Assembly (NCBI GenBank): GCA_900313005.1
Contig: ONZJ01000002.1
Span: 3,259,909-3,323,908 of the forward strand
Length of the DNA stretch: 64,000 bases
Reading direction: 5' to 3'
Origin: Rhodobacteraceae bacterium EL129
Lineage (GTDB): Bacteria; Pseudomonadota; Alphaproteobacteria; Rhodobacterales; Rhodobacteraceae
The translations under genes were made by a program, and so were the position numbers. How positions within the stretch are numbered: position 1 is the stretch's first letter; each line of letters opens with the position of its first letter. The notes under the pieces are model-generated. The model searched no databases. It was not told where the DNA came from and worked only from the letters and a program-made list of their open reading frames with translations. This document shows, in pieces, positions 7,875 through 17,162 of the stretch.

Positions 7875-9608
7875 CTACTGGTTCCAGCGCGCGACAAGCT
7901 CGTCATAGTTGACGGTCTCGCCCTGCGGTTTCTCGTTTTCCAGCATGGCCTTGGCCCCACCTTTGCCCAGCCATTCCGAGGGGTCTTTTTCCTCGTTCAA
8001 GCGCGGGCCGCAGCCGCCATAGACACCTGCTGCCTCATCGGCTTGCTGCATTCGGGCCATGGTGATGTCCATTTCCTCGGCCAGACGGTCCATCGCCTGT
8101 TGCGGTGTGAACGCTCCCGAGTTCACGTCACCGATCTGCTGCCACCAGATTTGCGCGAGTTTGGGATAGTCCGGCACGTTGATACCTGTCGGCGACCACG
8201 CCACCCGGTCGGGCGAGCGGTAGAATTCGACCAGACCACCCAGTTTGGGGGCACGTTCAGTAAAGCTCTCGTGGTTAACCGAGCTGTCACGGATGAAGGT
8301 CAGGCCCACGTGCGACTTCTTCACATCCACCGTTTTGGAGGTCACGAATTGCGCATAAAGCCAAGCTGCTTGTGCGCGATCAGAGGGCGTGGATTTCAGG
8401 AAGGTCCAGCTTCCCACATCTTGATAGCCAACCTTCTGGCCCTCTTCCCAATAGGGACCGTGGGGCGAAGGTGCCATGCGCCACAACGGGTTGCCATCGG
8501 CGTCCACTGTGTTGTTGCCTTCCGACTGCGGTTTCACCATGTCGGCGGTAAAGGCCGTGTACCAGAAGATTTGCTGAGCAACGTTCCCTTGCGCCAATGC
8601 AGGCAGTGACTGGTAGAAGTCATAAGATGCAGCGCCGGGCGGTGCGTAGTTGCGCAGCCATTCATCCCACTTGCGGATCGCATAGACCGCCGCGGGACCG
8701 TTGGCCGCACCACCGCGGGTGACAGAAGCCCCGGCAGGGTTGCACGAACCGGCTTCCATGCGGATGCCCCATTCATCAATGGGCACACCGTTCGGCTCGC
8801 CCTTGGAACCAGTGCCCGCCATGGAAAGCCAGGCGTCCGTCATCCGCCAGCCCAGATCGGGCGCGCGTTTGCCGTAATCCATGTGGCCGTAAATGGCCGT
8901 GCCGTTCACTTCCTTCACGTCGTTTGAGAAGAAGTCAGCGATATCCTCATAAGCCGACCAGTTGACCGGTACACCCAACTCATAGCCGTATTTTTCTTTG
9001 AAGGCCGCTTTGTTGGCTTCGTCATCAAACCAATCTTTGCGGAACCAATAGAGGTTCGCAAATTGTTGGTCGGGCAGTTGATAAAGATTGCCATCAGGGC
9101 CGGTGGTGAACTGGATGCCCATGAAGTCACCCAGGTCCAGCGTTGGGCTGGTTGTGCCCGCCCAATCGCCCGCCATTTGTTCGGTCAGGTTGTAGGCCAG
9201 CTGCAGGCGCGAGTGTGTGCCGATGAGATCACTGTCATTGACATAGCCATCATAAAGATTCCGCTGAGTCTGCATCTGTGTTTGCACAGCCTGCACCACT
9301 TCGCCTTCACCCAGGATCTGGTGGTTAACCTTGATGCCGGTGATTTCCTCAAACGCCTTGGTCAGAACTTCGCTCTCATAGCCGTGGGTCGGAATACCCT
9401 CGGACAGCACGTTGATCTCCATGCCCTTGTAAGGCTCGGATGCCGAGATGAACCACTCCATCTCGGACATCTGTTCATCCTTGCTGAGCGTGGATGGCTG
9501 AAACTCCTGATCAATCCATTTCTGGGCCGCTGCCGCATCGGCAAACGCACTCCCAGACCCCGCGATGACGGCCACAGCCGCGGTCGCGGAGAGCAGATAC
9601 TTACGCAT
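7875..9608 (-). CDS. glpV: ABC transporter substrate-binding protein, GlpV-like
   Basis: A 577-aa periplasmic binding protein, longer than most sugar-binding proteins (about 430 aa) but the size expected for GlpV of the rhizobial GlpSTPQV system. The N-terminus MRKYLLSATAAVAVIAGSGS ending in AFADA is a Sec signal peptide cleaved near residue 23. The mature part has family 1-type features such as VLTKAFEEITGIKVN and the aromatic ligand-site stretch LYWFRKDWFDD. It is the first gene of the six-gene operon, with its own promoter and a hairpin plus repeat behind it. An uptake substrate such as sn-glycerol-3-phosphate or a related phosphodiester is inferred from architecture only. Confidence 0.85.
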   Translation of the reverse strand: MRKYLLSATAAVAVIAGSGSAFADAAAAQKWIDQEFQPSTLSKDEQMSEMEWFISASEPYKGMEINVLSEGIPTHGYESEVLTKAFEEITGIKVNHQILGEGEVVQAVQTQMQTQRNLYDGYVNDSDLIGTHSRLQLAYNLTEQMAGDWAGTTSPTLDLGDFMGIQFTTGPDGNLYQLPDQQFANLYWFRKDWFDDEANKAAFKEKYGYELGVPVNWSAYEDIADFFSNDVKEVNGTAIYGHMDYGKRAPDLGWRMTDAWLSMAGTGSKGEPNGVPIDEWGIRMEAGSCNPAGASVTRGGAANGPAAVYAIRKWDEWLRNYAPPGAASYDFYQSLPALAQGNVAQQIFWYTAFTADMVKPQSEGNNTVDADGNPLWRMAPSPHGPYWEEGQKVGYQDVGSWTFLKSTPSDRAQAAWLYAQFVTSKTVDVKKSHVGLTFIRDSSVNHESFTERAPKLGGLVEFYRSPDRVAWSPTGINVPDYPKLAQIWWQQIGDVNSGAFTPQQAMDRLAEEMDITMARMQQADEAAGVYGGCGPRLNEEKDPSEWLGKGGAKAMLENEKPQGETVNYDELVARWNQ

Positions 9609-9658
9609 CTTTCTCCTCCCAAATTGTTATGTGAGCCGGGTTACGCCGACTTGCAGCA

Positions 9659-9688
9659 AGCGTAGTCGCGAGGTCGCGACAGAGTCAA
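9659..9688 (-). promoter_or_regulatory. Promoter of the Glp-like operon with an operator palindrome in its spacer
   Basis: Reading the minus strand, a -35 box TTGACT (9688-9683) and a -10-like box TACGCT (9664-9659) are 18 bases apart. The spacer holds a perfect inverted repeat, GTCGCGA-N2-TCGCGAC, at 9665-9680. A repressor bound there would directly block RNA polymerase. The binding regulator is unknown; the DeoR-type protein at the left edge is one candidate. An AGGAG-type ribosome site precedes the ATG at 9608. Confidence 0.6.
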
Positions 9689-9730
9689 ACTAAATCTTTA
9701 GTAGCGAGAGAGGCGCCGCCCGCCAAGGCT

Positions 9731-11410
9731 TCAACTGGATTTTGATGCCGATGTATCGTCGTCCACCAATCGGGTTTTCAACAGCTGCCCTTCTCGGTCC
9801 AGAATGGGATGGGCCACCGTTACGATCCAAGAATTGAACTCTTTGAGCATATACGCTGTTTCAAGATGCGCGTCTGAGGTGCTGAAACTATCCGCGTCGC
9901 CCTCGGCCAGACGGTTTAGATGGCGCTTGCGGCTCTTGCGTTCCAGCTTGCCCATCTGCGCCTTTTCTTCGATCAACTGGCGGGCGCTTTCCAAATCAGA
10001 GCCCACGATCACGTTGGTTGCAATCGCCAGATTTGCGGCAACACGTCCGTGAATGTATTCCAATTCGCTGCGCCCTTCTTCGCTGAAGCTAGCACCCTCC
10101 CGCTGCATCTCTTCCGACAATGGGATAAGGCGTTTGACAATAATGTCCCCTGCCGCTTCGATGGCAATCGCGTAATCCACCAAGGCCCTCAATTCCTTGC
10201 GCTGATCGCGTGGCATGTCATCTCGGTGCAAGCCCGCCGAATACCGGCGCACCCCATCAAGGGCTGCGTTTATCACATCATCCATCGCTGTGATTTCTTG
10301 GGCTTTGTCCCGGTCAGGCACCGCATAAAGCTGCATCACCGGAGCAAACATATCAGTTAACACACCCGCCATGCGCAATAATTCGCGTCGCAGATTGGCC
10401 AAGGCCTGCTGCGTGGTCTGAGCGGCTTTGTCATCCAAAAGAGACCGGAAGGCGGGATTCTGCAAAACGGCATCACCACTGGAATCGGACGGAAGCAGCG
10501 CCTTGCACGGCGCTTCGAGTAATCCAGCAAACGGCAAGGCTAACAACAAGGCCAGATTGAAGCCGATGTGCAGTACGATCAGTCCCTGCCCCCCGCCGAG
10601 ATTGGTGATCATAGCGGGCGTGCCCAACCCATTGACTGCAAAAAGCGCGATCAAAGCAGCGGTGCCACGCAGCATCAGATTGGCCAGCGGCACGCGTCGC
10701 GCTTCTATATCATAGCCCCGGCTGAGCCAAACCGGGATCAAAGCCGATCCCAAATTCGCCCCGAACACCAAAGACACCCCCACCGACAAAGGCAACGCCC
10801 CTATCGCCACCACGGTGACGCACATCAGGATCGTCGCCACGGACGAATGCATCACAAACGCCAGAACCGCACCAGCAATAAAGGCGGTTAAATAATCTTT
10901 CTCTAGATAGGCCGCCATGGCCGGCAGGAATCCACTTTCACGGATCGGTTCTACCGTTTCGCGAAGTAAATCCAGCGAAAGCAGGATCAACGCGATGCCC
11001 AGTATCACACGGCCTGCCTGTCGCAATGCGCGACGTTCGGTTTTCAGGAACAAAACACCACCAACCACCAGCAAAAGCGGGATCAGCCAGTCAAGCTGCA
11101 GCGATAAGATCTGGATCAACAAAGCCGATCCGATATCCGCACCGATCACCATTGCAAGACCCGGCACAAAAGCAATCGCCCCGGTCCCTGCGAACCCGGC
11201 GACAAGCAAGGTCACTGCAGCGGAACTTTGTAGGATTATCGCCAGCATGACCCCCAGGGGCACCAGCCTGAACGTACCTTTTTGCGATGTGATCAACCGA
11301 CGGAATGAAGCGCCAAATGCACGCTCGATGCCCGTACGCACCATACGCACAGCAAAGAGCAATAGCATCGTTGCCCCAAACAGATGGATCAGGAAATTCA
11401 GGATCGCCAT
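9731..11410 (-). CDS. Na/Pi cotransporter family protein with C-terminal PhoU-like domain
   Basis: A 559-aa protein with two Na/Pi-cotransporter repeats. The first contains GVMLAIILQSSAAVTLLV with the QSS motif; the second contains AGAVLAFVMHSSVATIL with HSS in the inverted repeat. About nine hydrophobic segments cover residues 1-300, followed by a soluble, charged, helical C-terminal half that resembles PhoU. Proteins of this kind (NptA/YjbB type) move phosphate with sodium, and some act as exporters. It shares strand but not a tight junction with the Glp-like operon downstream of it. Co-location of a phosphate symporter with a glycerol-phosphate-type importer suggests a common phosphorus theme. 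Confidence 0.88.
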   Translation of the reverse strand: MAILNFLIHLFGATMLLLFAVRMVRTGIERAFGASFRRLITSQKGTFRLVPLGVMLAIILQSSAAVTLLVAGFAGTGAIAFVPGLAMVIGADIGSALLIQILSLQLDWLIPLLLVVGGVLFLKTERRALRQAGRVILGIALILLSLDLLRETVEPIRESGFLPAMAAYLEKDYLTAFIAGAVLAFVMHSSVATILMCVTVVAIGALPLSVGVSLVFGANLGSALIPVWLSRGYDIEARRVPLANLMLRGTAALIALFAVNGLGTPAMITNLGGGQGLIVLHIGFNLALLLALPFAGLLEAPCKALLPSDSSGDAVLQNPAFRSLLDDKAAQTTQQALANLRRELLRMAGVLTDMFAPVMQLYAVPDRDKAQEITAMDDVINAALDGVRRYSAGLHRDDMPRDQRKELRALVDYAIAIEAAGDIIVKRLIPLSEEMQREGASFSEEGRSELEYIHGRVAANLAIATNVIVGSDLESARQLIEEKAQMGKLERKSRKRHLNRLAEGDADSFSTSDAHLETAYMLKEFNSWIVTVAHPILDREGQLLKTRLVDDDTSASKSS

Positions 11411-11545
11411 AGCACGGTTACTTTCAAAGCGTCAGCTCCCACCGATACAGGCAAAAACCCATAATGCCCACAAAAATTCGGCCATAAATACTCTAATTCC
11501 GTCATAAATCCACAATCAGCCCAGCCGGTGGCCGTCAGAGAGAGA

Positions 11546-12079
11546 TCAGACCACTGATTGAGCATCAAATATCAACGAGGAAAACTCATCCATGTAAATA
11601 CGCAACCAAGGGGTAAAGCGCTCAGGCGTTTGGAGGATCATCTCGTTGAGACGCGCCATATCAACCCACCCTGTGTCCATGACCTCTTCTGGATTGGGCT
11701 GACACTCGACGCGCGCATCTACGCGCGCCAAGAAGATATCCACTCTTTCGTGCTCGATCAGGCCACCCCCCACATCTGCGCGATATGTTACCTGATCGCG
11801 ATACTCCAGTGGCATGCCTATCAGACCCAATTCTTCACCCAGACGCCGATGCGCGCAATCTTCGGCGCTTTCGTTCCAGTTTGGATGCGTGCAACAGGTG
11901 TTCGCCCACAGACCGGGCGTATGATACTTACTCAGCGCCCGACGCTGGATCAGAACATCATCTCCGCACAGAACAAAGACGGATACGGCCTTGTGCAAGA
12001 GGCCGCGTTTATGTGCTTCTAGCTTTTCGACCGGGGTCAGGGCGCCGTCCACCCAGGCGGGGATCATCGCGTTCATCAA
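11546..12079 (-). CDS. idi: Isopentenyl-diphosphate delta-isomerase, type I
   Basis: A 177-aa Nudix-fold enzyme that interconverts isopentenyl and dimethylallyl diphosphate in isoprenoid synthesis. The active-site cysteine motif is WANTCCTHP, the Nudix-like helix is AEDCAHRRLGEELGL, and the metal and acid motif is EHERVDIFLA. The length fits short bacterial type I enzymes. In photosynthetic roseobacters idi often sits with carotenoid and bacteriochlorophyll genes, but none are visible here, so this is a stand-alone copy. The ATG at 12079 gives MMNAMIPAW; a start four codons later is also possible. Confidence 0.92.
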   Translation of the reverse strand: MMNAMIPAWVDGALTPVEKLEAHKRGLLHKAVSVFVLCGDDVLIQRRALSKYHTPGLWANTCCTHPNWNESAEDCAHRRLGEELGLIGMPLEYRDQVTYRADVGGGLIEHERVDIFLARVDARVECQPNPEEVMDTGWVDMARLNEMILQTPERFTPWLRIYMDEFSSLIFDAQSVV

Positions 12080-12266
12080 TCGGCTTTCGCAACAAGGCGC
12101 GTCATGTGCGCAAGGTTTTTATCCGGTCTTTATATGCGTCATCGGTCACGCTCGGACCAGTTTTTTGTTCATATAGCCCTCAAACATCAGAGCTTGAACA
12201 TCAATTTCATAGTAAAACACCAAAACCGCTTACGCCATTCATCTGCATCTCAAGAGACGTTCTGCA

Positions 12267-13853
12267 TCATTCGTCCAGAACAATATATTCTTTGTATAGC
12301 TTGGCCTCGATACTGAGATGCTTGAACGCGTCCCATTCCGCATCCGTCAACTTACCATGGCCACTGCTGGCGCTTGGGCGTTTGACCCGTGCCCGGTCGT
12401 TGCGCAGCACCCGACCGCGTGCCTTTTTCATCAAGGCCTCTTCGATCGAGGGCAATGGGTGCGTCCAGCCTTTGGATTGATCAGCCCAATCGGAATGAAC
12501 AGGGATCATGGCGACAAAATCCCCCGCGTAAGCGCCTTGGGCAAACCAGTTGAGATTGGGGTGAACGCTATCCGCTTCGCCCTTGAGTGTTGCATTATGC
12601 GATCCATGGTGACCGCATTTGTAAAACACCACACGCCCCAGCAGGTCCTTGGCAGACACAGCTTGTCCATCGCGATCCCAGGTCACGTCCTTCCACGAGA
12701 ACCAGTTGCCGCGTTGTGCGTCTCCAGTGAACAAAAGCACTTTACCCGTCCCCGGCAGCTCAAACGCCAATACAAGCGAGGTATTGTTGACTTCGTTGTT
12801 CATGCGCAACGCCAACGAGCTGGCGGTGGTCAACCATTCGCCATCAATGCGCCTCCAGTCCTGATCGGGGATGGGTAGGTCATTTTCACAATAGACCATT
12901 GAATTGTAATTGTGGACTTGAGTTTTGGCGACCATCTCTTGATCACGCTGGGTCGGCACAACCGCACGTCCGAACACATCGGCCTCGGGCGTTCTGTAGC
13001 GGTTGGCAAAGGGTGATGCCCCTCCATTGTCAGCGATAGACGTCATTGCCATGTGAAACGCTGCGGCCTCGCCACTGGGGGCAAAGCCCTGCCCTTTCTT
13101 GAACTCCTCATGGTCTTCGGGATCATGGCTCTCTAGCAAGGCCTCGTTGCGGGGTGGCCCGAGCACGAACACCCGCGCGCCTTCGGTGCCATCCAACACA
13201 AAGGCATCCTGACCTGGCCGTAGAAACTCGGGGCCGGACTGAGCCCTATCGCGCAGGTATTTGATGGCTTCCTTATTGGTGCGGCCCTTGAGCGCCATCT
13301 GTGTTGAAAACCCCAGAGCGCCATCCTGCTGGATGTCCTGAACGAACGTCAGACGATCCGGTAGGGGGCCCAGCTCAATCTCCAGCAATTGCGACAGCTG
13401 CGTTTTCTCTGAGCCGTTCAGACCCATCGCATCTATTTTCTGCTCGGCCAAAGCCAGCGAGATCAACTGGTCATTGTGTCGTTCGCGCAGATCATTGGCA
13501 AAAGGTTCATCTTCTTCAGTCCAGGCCAGAAACAAGTGGCCAAAAGTGATCTGGTCAAACAGTAATTGTCCTGCATGTTTCTTGTTGAACCCGTTCACAT
13601 GATCGGCATGTTCATGGGTGATCGCCACGTGGTCGATGAACCCACCCGTGGCAGCGGCGATATGATCGACGACATCCTTCATCTCGATGTCATCAAACTG
13701 CGAGCCGCCCATATAGCCGCAGTCAATCAGCAGATAGACAGGGTTTCCCGCCGTGCCACCCTCGCGCGGGAAGGCCATCAAAAAGCAATCCCCCTGCCCT
13801 TGGCGGTACATACGCACACGTACGCCCGATTTTGGGGCTTTCATGCGGCTCAT
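12267..13853 (-). CDS. ComEC/Rec2-like metallo-beta-lactamase-fold hydrolase
   Basis: A 528-aa soluble protein. The metal motif is HEHADH at 80-85 in DHVAITHEHADHVNGF, preceded by the LLIDCGYMGG strand. Near the C-terminus are VLLFTGDAQ and YKCGHHGSHNA, the second and third metal-site motifs, in the form typical of the MBL domain of competence protein ComEC, which is linked to DNA processing. The usual ComEC membrane domain is absent and the protein has a large insert between the motifs. The start overlaps the stop of the upstream metallopeptidase gene as ATGA, so it is the third, coupled gene of a three-gene unit. The substrate is unknown. Confidence 0.85.
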   Translation of the reverse strand: MSRMKAPKSGVRVRMYRQGQGDCFLMAFPREGGTAGNPVYLLIDCGYMGGSQFDDIEMKDVVDHIAAATGGFIDHVAITHEHADHVNGFNKKHAGQLLFDQITFGHLFLAWTEEDEPFANDLRERHNDQLISLALAEQKIDAMGLNGSEKTQLSQLLEIELGPLPDRLTFVQDIQQDGALGFSTQMALKGRTNKEAIKYLRDRAQSGPEFLRPGQDAFVLDGTEGARVFVLGPPRNEALLESHDPEDHEEFKKGQGFAPSGEAAAFHMAMTSIADNGGASPFANRYRTPEADVFGRAVVPTQRDQEMVAKTQVHNYNSMVYCENDLPIPDQDWRRIDGEWLTTASSLALRMNNEVNNTSLVLAFELPGTGKVLLFTGDAQRGNWFSWKDVTWDRDGQAVSAKDLLGRVVFYKCGHHGSHNATLKGEADSVHPNLNWFAQGAYAGDFVAMIPVHSDWADQSKGWTHPLPSIEEALMKKARGRVLRNDRARVKRPSASSGHGKLTDAEWDAFKHLSIEAKLYKEYIVLDE

Positions 13854-16006
13854 GGTGCACCCCCGGTGTCGGCATGACGATGCAATGCGGCAAAGGCTGC
13901 GGATTTGTTCACCGGTGTCTCGCCACCATCAAAGGCACTTGTGGGCGTCGTACTGCGCCCCTTTCGAAACGCCCGGTGCCGTTCCATGACGGCGTCCGAG
14001 CTGACCATGCCATCGGTGCGAATGATCCGCCGGATCTGGAAAGATCGCGCATCAATCAGCAATGTGACACCAGAGCGCGCCATGAAATCGGCCCGTTTTT
14101 TCAGCCCCTCGGCATCGGCTTGGGCCTGGTCTTGCAGGTCAAAGAACCCCGCACGGCTTTGCACCAGTTCGACCACATACTCGCGTTCCATCTGGCCCCG
14201 ATCTCCAATTCGGTTGGCCATACGCACGGAATTGACCTGCAACGTCGGACGCTTTGTTGTGTGCGAACGGCGGATGGATAGGGGGGCGGCGGCGCTGAGA
14301 TCAATGCCAATGAGGTTGTAAATGCGGTCGTGTTTGGGATCGTGCATCATCTCCCAAAAAAGTTCTCCATAAAACAACCGGACCAGATGTTCGACCTTGC
14401 GATCGGCCGCCAGACCCAGCTCCAGCAGGTTGCGCGACATGACTTCCTGCTTGTTGAAGTAGCGGCTGGTTGTCTGGGTCTTACTGGTGATCCGCGTCTG
14501 ATCCTCTTCGCCCAGCGCGCGGGATATCATCGAAGCCCAGTGATCCATCCCGCTTTCCTGAACTGCGGGACCGCCATCTTTGGCTGTCTTCCCGACCGAG
14601 GAGATGCGCAACGAGGCGCTGCTCATTTGCGGATTGTTCAAGAGGGTACCGACATCTTCAGTGAATTGCTGCAGGTGGTCATCCAGCGCGGCTTCCTCGA
14701 CGGTGGGCCACAGCAAGGTTGTTTCAGTAACGATCTGCATGCCTTTGGGTCGAATGCCCCAAGCCGTGAACGCCTCGATCAAAGCAGCGCGGTAGCCGTG
14801 ATCATCCGAGGGGTACAAGTCAGAATCCGCCGTGACCAACGCGCGCAGGTAGTCCCCAAAGGTCACATCCACCGGCGGGCAGTAATCCAGGGCACGAATA
14901 CACATCTGCAGCAGGTGCCGCGCAGATTTCGCAGCTTCGCGCGCCAATCGCCGCCGCAAATCGGGGTCCAGCTCGCCGTCTGGTAATATCCCGCGGCCGC
15001 CCGAAGCAATGCGCAGCAAATCCGCCACCCGTGATTTGTAGATGGTCAGGAATGCTCTAAAGATGGCCGCGACCAGAACAGACCCGCGTGCGTGTGGGCT
15101 GTCGGTACGATCCAATATCCGATTGTCTGGCTCTTTGGGCTGCCATTGCCCTTTGACCTTCTCACCGAGCGCGTCCCGCAGGGCATGGCCCCGGCCCAAG
15201 GCCGCCCCAAACTCCTGCGCCAGCTGACCCAGCAGGCTCTGGCGTTCAAGGTCGCCACGGGTCTTTGCGATTTGATCCTCCAGGACCTGCGGGTACGAAA
15301 AATGCTGCAAGATCGCCACCACATCGGCAAATGCCTCGTGCAGGGCCAGCACATCGGGGTTTGATCCTTCGGCAAAATAAGGATGCATGCCGTCAAGTAG
15401 GGCGTGACAGGTTTCGTGCACGATGATGTCGTGGCTGAGGCAGGTGAAAATCATCGAGCCGGGCAACATCTGGCGGTTTTCAGGCCCAGCCTGAAAATAC
15501 CCGAACAGCAGCGCCTTCTTTGCCGGGTCGTAATAGGCATTGGCCTCGCGCAGGGCATGCGGGTAGATACGCAAGCGCTGCACAAATCCCTTGTCGTCAT
15601 CCGGCTCAACCCCGGGCTGGGAATGTGTGTGCCGCCAACTGCGCGGCGCCCAAAGAGCCACCCGCCCCAACGCTTTTTCGAAGGCGGCGATTGTGTTCAT
15701 TGCAACGGCGTAGACCATCTGCTGATGAAACTGCGGATTGTCGACCGCAGGTTCCAACCCGTCATTCAACCGCACTTTGGGATCGTTCAGATTGACCGGA
15801 TCATAAAAGACACCGCTGGCCGGGTCGTAGTCCACAACCTCCAGATACTCGCCCCGTGGGCCAACAAAGGGCTCGGCTTCGTCCAGCCGCTCCATTTCCC
15901 ATGGCAGTGAAATCACCAGATGCTCTATGGCCCGGTTTTCAAAGGCCCCGGCCACACCGGGATCAAAGGCAAAAACTGACAAGGTGCGAGGAGCATAAAG
16001 TGACAT
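13850..16006 (-). CDS. Gluzincin metallopeptidase-like protein (M4/thermolysin-like), function unknown
   Basis: A 718-aa protein with a zinc-peptidase core: HETCH at 197-201 and the third ligand Glu224 in ALHEAFADVV, a 22-residue spacing close to thermolysin's 19. Upstream lies NPQFHQQMVYAVAMNTIAAF, which is also M4-like. There is no signal peptide or propeptide, unlike secreted thermolysins, so it probably acts inside the cell or is released by a special route. The C-terminal 300 residues match nothing I recognise. The longer open frame (to 16186) only translates the end of the upstream gene, so I start at MSLYAPRTLS, one base after that gene's stop. It is the middle gene of the coupled module. 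Confidence 0.75.
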   Translation of the reverse strand: MSLYAPRTLSVFAFDPGVAGAFENRAIEHLVISLPWEMERLDEAEPFVGPRGEYLEVVDYDPASGVFYDPVNLNDPKVRLNDGLEPAVDNPQFHQQMVYAVAMNTIAAFEKALGRVALWAPRSWRHTHSQPGVEPDDDKGFVQRLRIYPHALREANAYYDPAKKALLFGYFQAGPENRQMLPGSMIFTCLSHDIIVHETCHALLDGMHPYFAEGSNPDVLALHEAFADVVAILQHFSYPQVLEDQIAKTRGDLERQSLLGQLAQEFGAALGRGHALRDALGEKVKGQWQPKEPDNRILDRTDSPHARGSVLVAAIFRAFLTIYKSRVADLLRIASGGRGILPDGELDPDLRRRLAREAAKSARHLLQMCIRALDYCPPVDVTFGDYLRALVTADSDLYPSDDHGYRAALIEAFTAWGIRPKGMQIVTETTLLWPTVEEAALDDHLQQFTEDVGTLLNNPQMSSASLRISSVGKTAKDGGPAVQESGMDHWASMISRALGEEDQTRITSKTQTTSRYFNKQEVMSRNLLELGLAADRKVEHLVRLFYGELFWEMMHDPKHDRIYNLIGIDLSAAAPLSIRRSHTTKRPTLQVNSVRMANRIGDRGQMEREYVVELVQSRAGFFDLQDQAQADAEGLKKRADFMARSGVTLLIDARSFQIRRIIRTDGMVSSDAVMERHRAFRKGRSTTPTSAFDGGETPVNKSAAFAALHRHADTGGAP

Positions 16007-16007
16007 G

Positions 16008-17162
16008 TCAGACCCTTTGGTGATCGTCAGGGATGTTGGGCGGGGTGCCCGGGCGCTCAAAGACCGACTGGTGGATTTTGGCACCTGGCGGGATGTAACG
16101 CGGCTTGGACAAGGGCAGATAGAACCCGAACACTGTCTTGCGCGGCGTTCGACTGTATGGGTTCTGCTTTCGCGGAATATACTCAAGTATCTTCCATTTG
16201 AAGTTCATACTGTTGTGAATTTGCCCCAACGGATCGGGGGGCACGTAGTCATCCTTGTAAGCCCCCAACACATACCGTTTGAAAGCGGCCTTGTTGACCT
16301 CAACACCCATCGGCTCCAGCTGTTCGATCATCCATTTGAGGGATATCTTGGCCAACCCTGCCTCGGCTTCGGGATAGCCGCCGCCCACATCGGCATGCAC
16401 GCCGCTGAACCAAACTTCCTCGACATCCTGTTTTTCAGGTTTCTTCGGAGGGAACTTACCGCCCCAATATTCCTGCTTGTCGCCCCAGCGGCGCGGCTCA
16501 AACATGATCCGGCGTTCATCGACAGCCACCGCATGGCGTACCGACCGCACTGACGGGTTGTTCGTAGTGCTGGCAGAGTTGCGCTTGCGAATGCGCAGCC
16601 CGTGAATTTCCAGCATGGAGGCCACTGTATCAAACACTGCCACACAGCGGATCGGCACTTCGCGCGGCTTTAAATGTTGGGTGAAGGCATCCACTGATTC
16701 AAATGCCTCGGACGCCGATGACCCTTTGCGGCGGACATTGCTGATCCGGCGGTAGGCATCATAGGCATAACCCACCAAATGCATCTGATCGGGCCGCAAA
16801 AGACCTATCTGGTGGATCATCCCCGCCAGGACCCGGGCGGTGTGCGCGCCGCGGCTGAACCCCATCAAGTAAATATCATCCGTGATCTCGTCGGCGTCTC
16901 CGACGGTTTGGCACAAATAGCTGTAGGCCTCTTTCACATTGTGTTCGAGGCCATATCCCGTGGCCATGCCCAACACTTCCTTGAACCGGCGCCACCCGCG
17001 CAGAAACGACGTCCCCTCCTCAAAGGTGCCTACACCCGGATCGTAATAGACAAGCTGGTCTTCGTTCCGCTCCAAAACACGATAGAGGCGCGGCAAATTT
17101 GTGGTGTTGGCGGTCAACGCGTTGGCTGTGCCGTCCAGCAGCAGGATAATCTTTCTAGGCAT
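16008..17162 (-). CDS. DUF2235-domain alpha/beta hydrolase (Tle1-like lipase family)
   Basis: A 384-aa protein. The N-terminus KIILLLDGTANAL is the DUF2235 opening strand. The nucleophile elbow is GFSRGAHTAR with Ser103, and later motifs CVAVFDTVASM and GVHADVGGGYPE match the aspartate and glycine-rich blocks of this family. Tle1-type phospholipase effectors of type VI secretion carry the same domain, but no vgrG, PAAR or Hcp gene lies nearby. It is the first gene of the module and ends one base before the metallopeptidase start. The upstream gap (17163-17371) holds no other gene that I can support. A lipid or ester substrate is inferred from the fold. Confidence 0.88.
   Translation of the reverse strand: MPRKIILLLDGTANALTANTTNLPRLYRVLERNEDQLVYYDPGVGTFEEGTSFLRGWRRFKEVLGMATGYGLEHNVKEAYSYLCQTVGDADEITDDIYLMGFSRGAHTARVLAGMIHQIGLLRPDQMHLVGYAYDAYRRISNVRRKGSSASEAFESVDAFTQHLKPREVPIRCVAVFDTVASMLEIHGLRIRKRNSASTTNNPSVRSVRHAVAVDERRIMFEPRRWGDKQEYWGGKFPPKKPEKQDVEEVWFSGVHADVGGGYPEAEAGLAKISLKWMIEQLEPMGVEVNKAAFKRYVLGAYKDDYVPPDPLGQIHNSMNFKWKILEYIPRKQNPYSRTPRKTVFGFYLPLSKPRYIPPGAKIHQSVFERPGTPPNIPDDHQRV

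Noticed and set aside
16007..16186. Sixty-codon N-terminal extension of the metallopeptidase frame
   Set aside because: It lies inside the 3' end of the DUF2235 gene in another frame and is arginine/serine-rich nonsense; MSLYAPRTLS at 16006 fits the one-base junction.
12267..17162. Assignment of the three-hydrolase module to type VI secretion
   Set aside because: Only the DUF2235 fold supports it; no vgrG, PAAR, Hcp or immunity gene is present, and an M4-like protease plus a ComEC-like MBL is not a known T6SS set.
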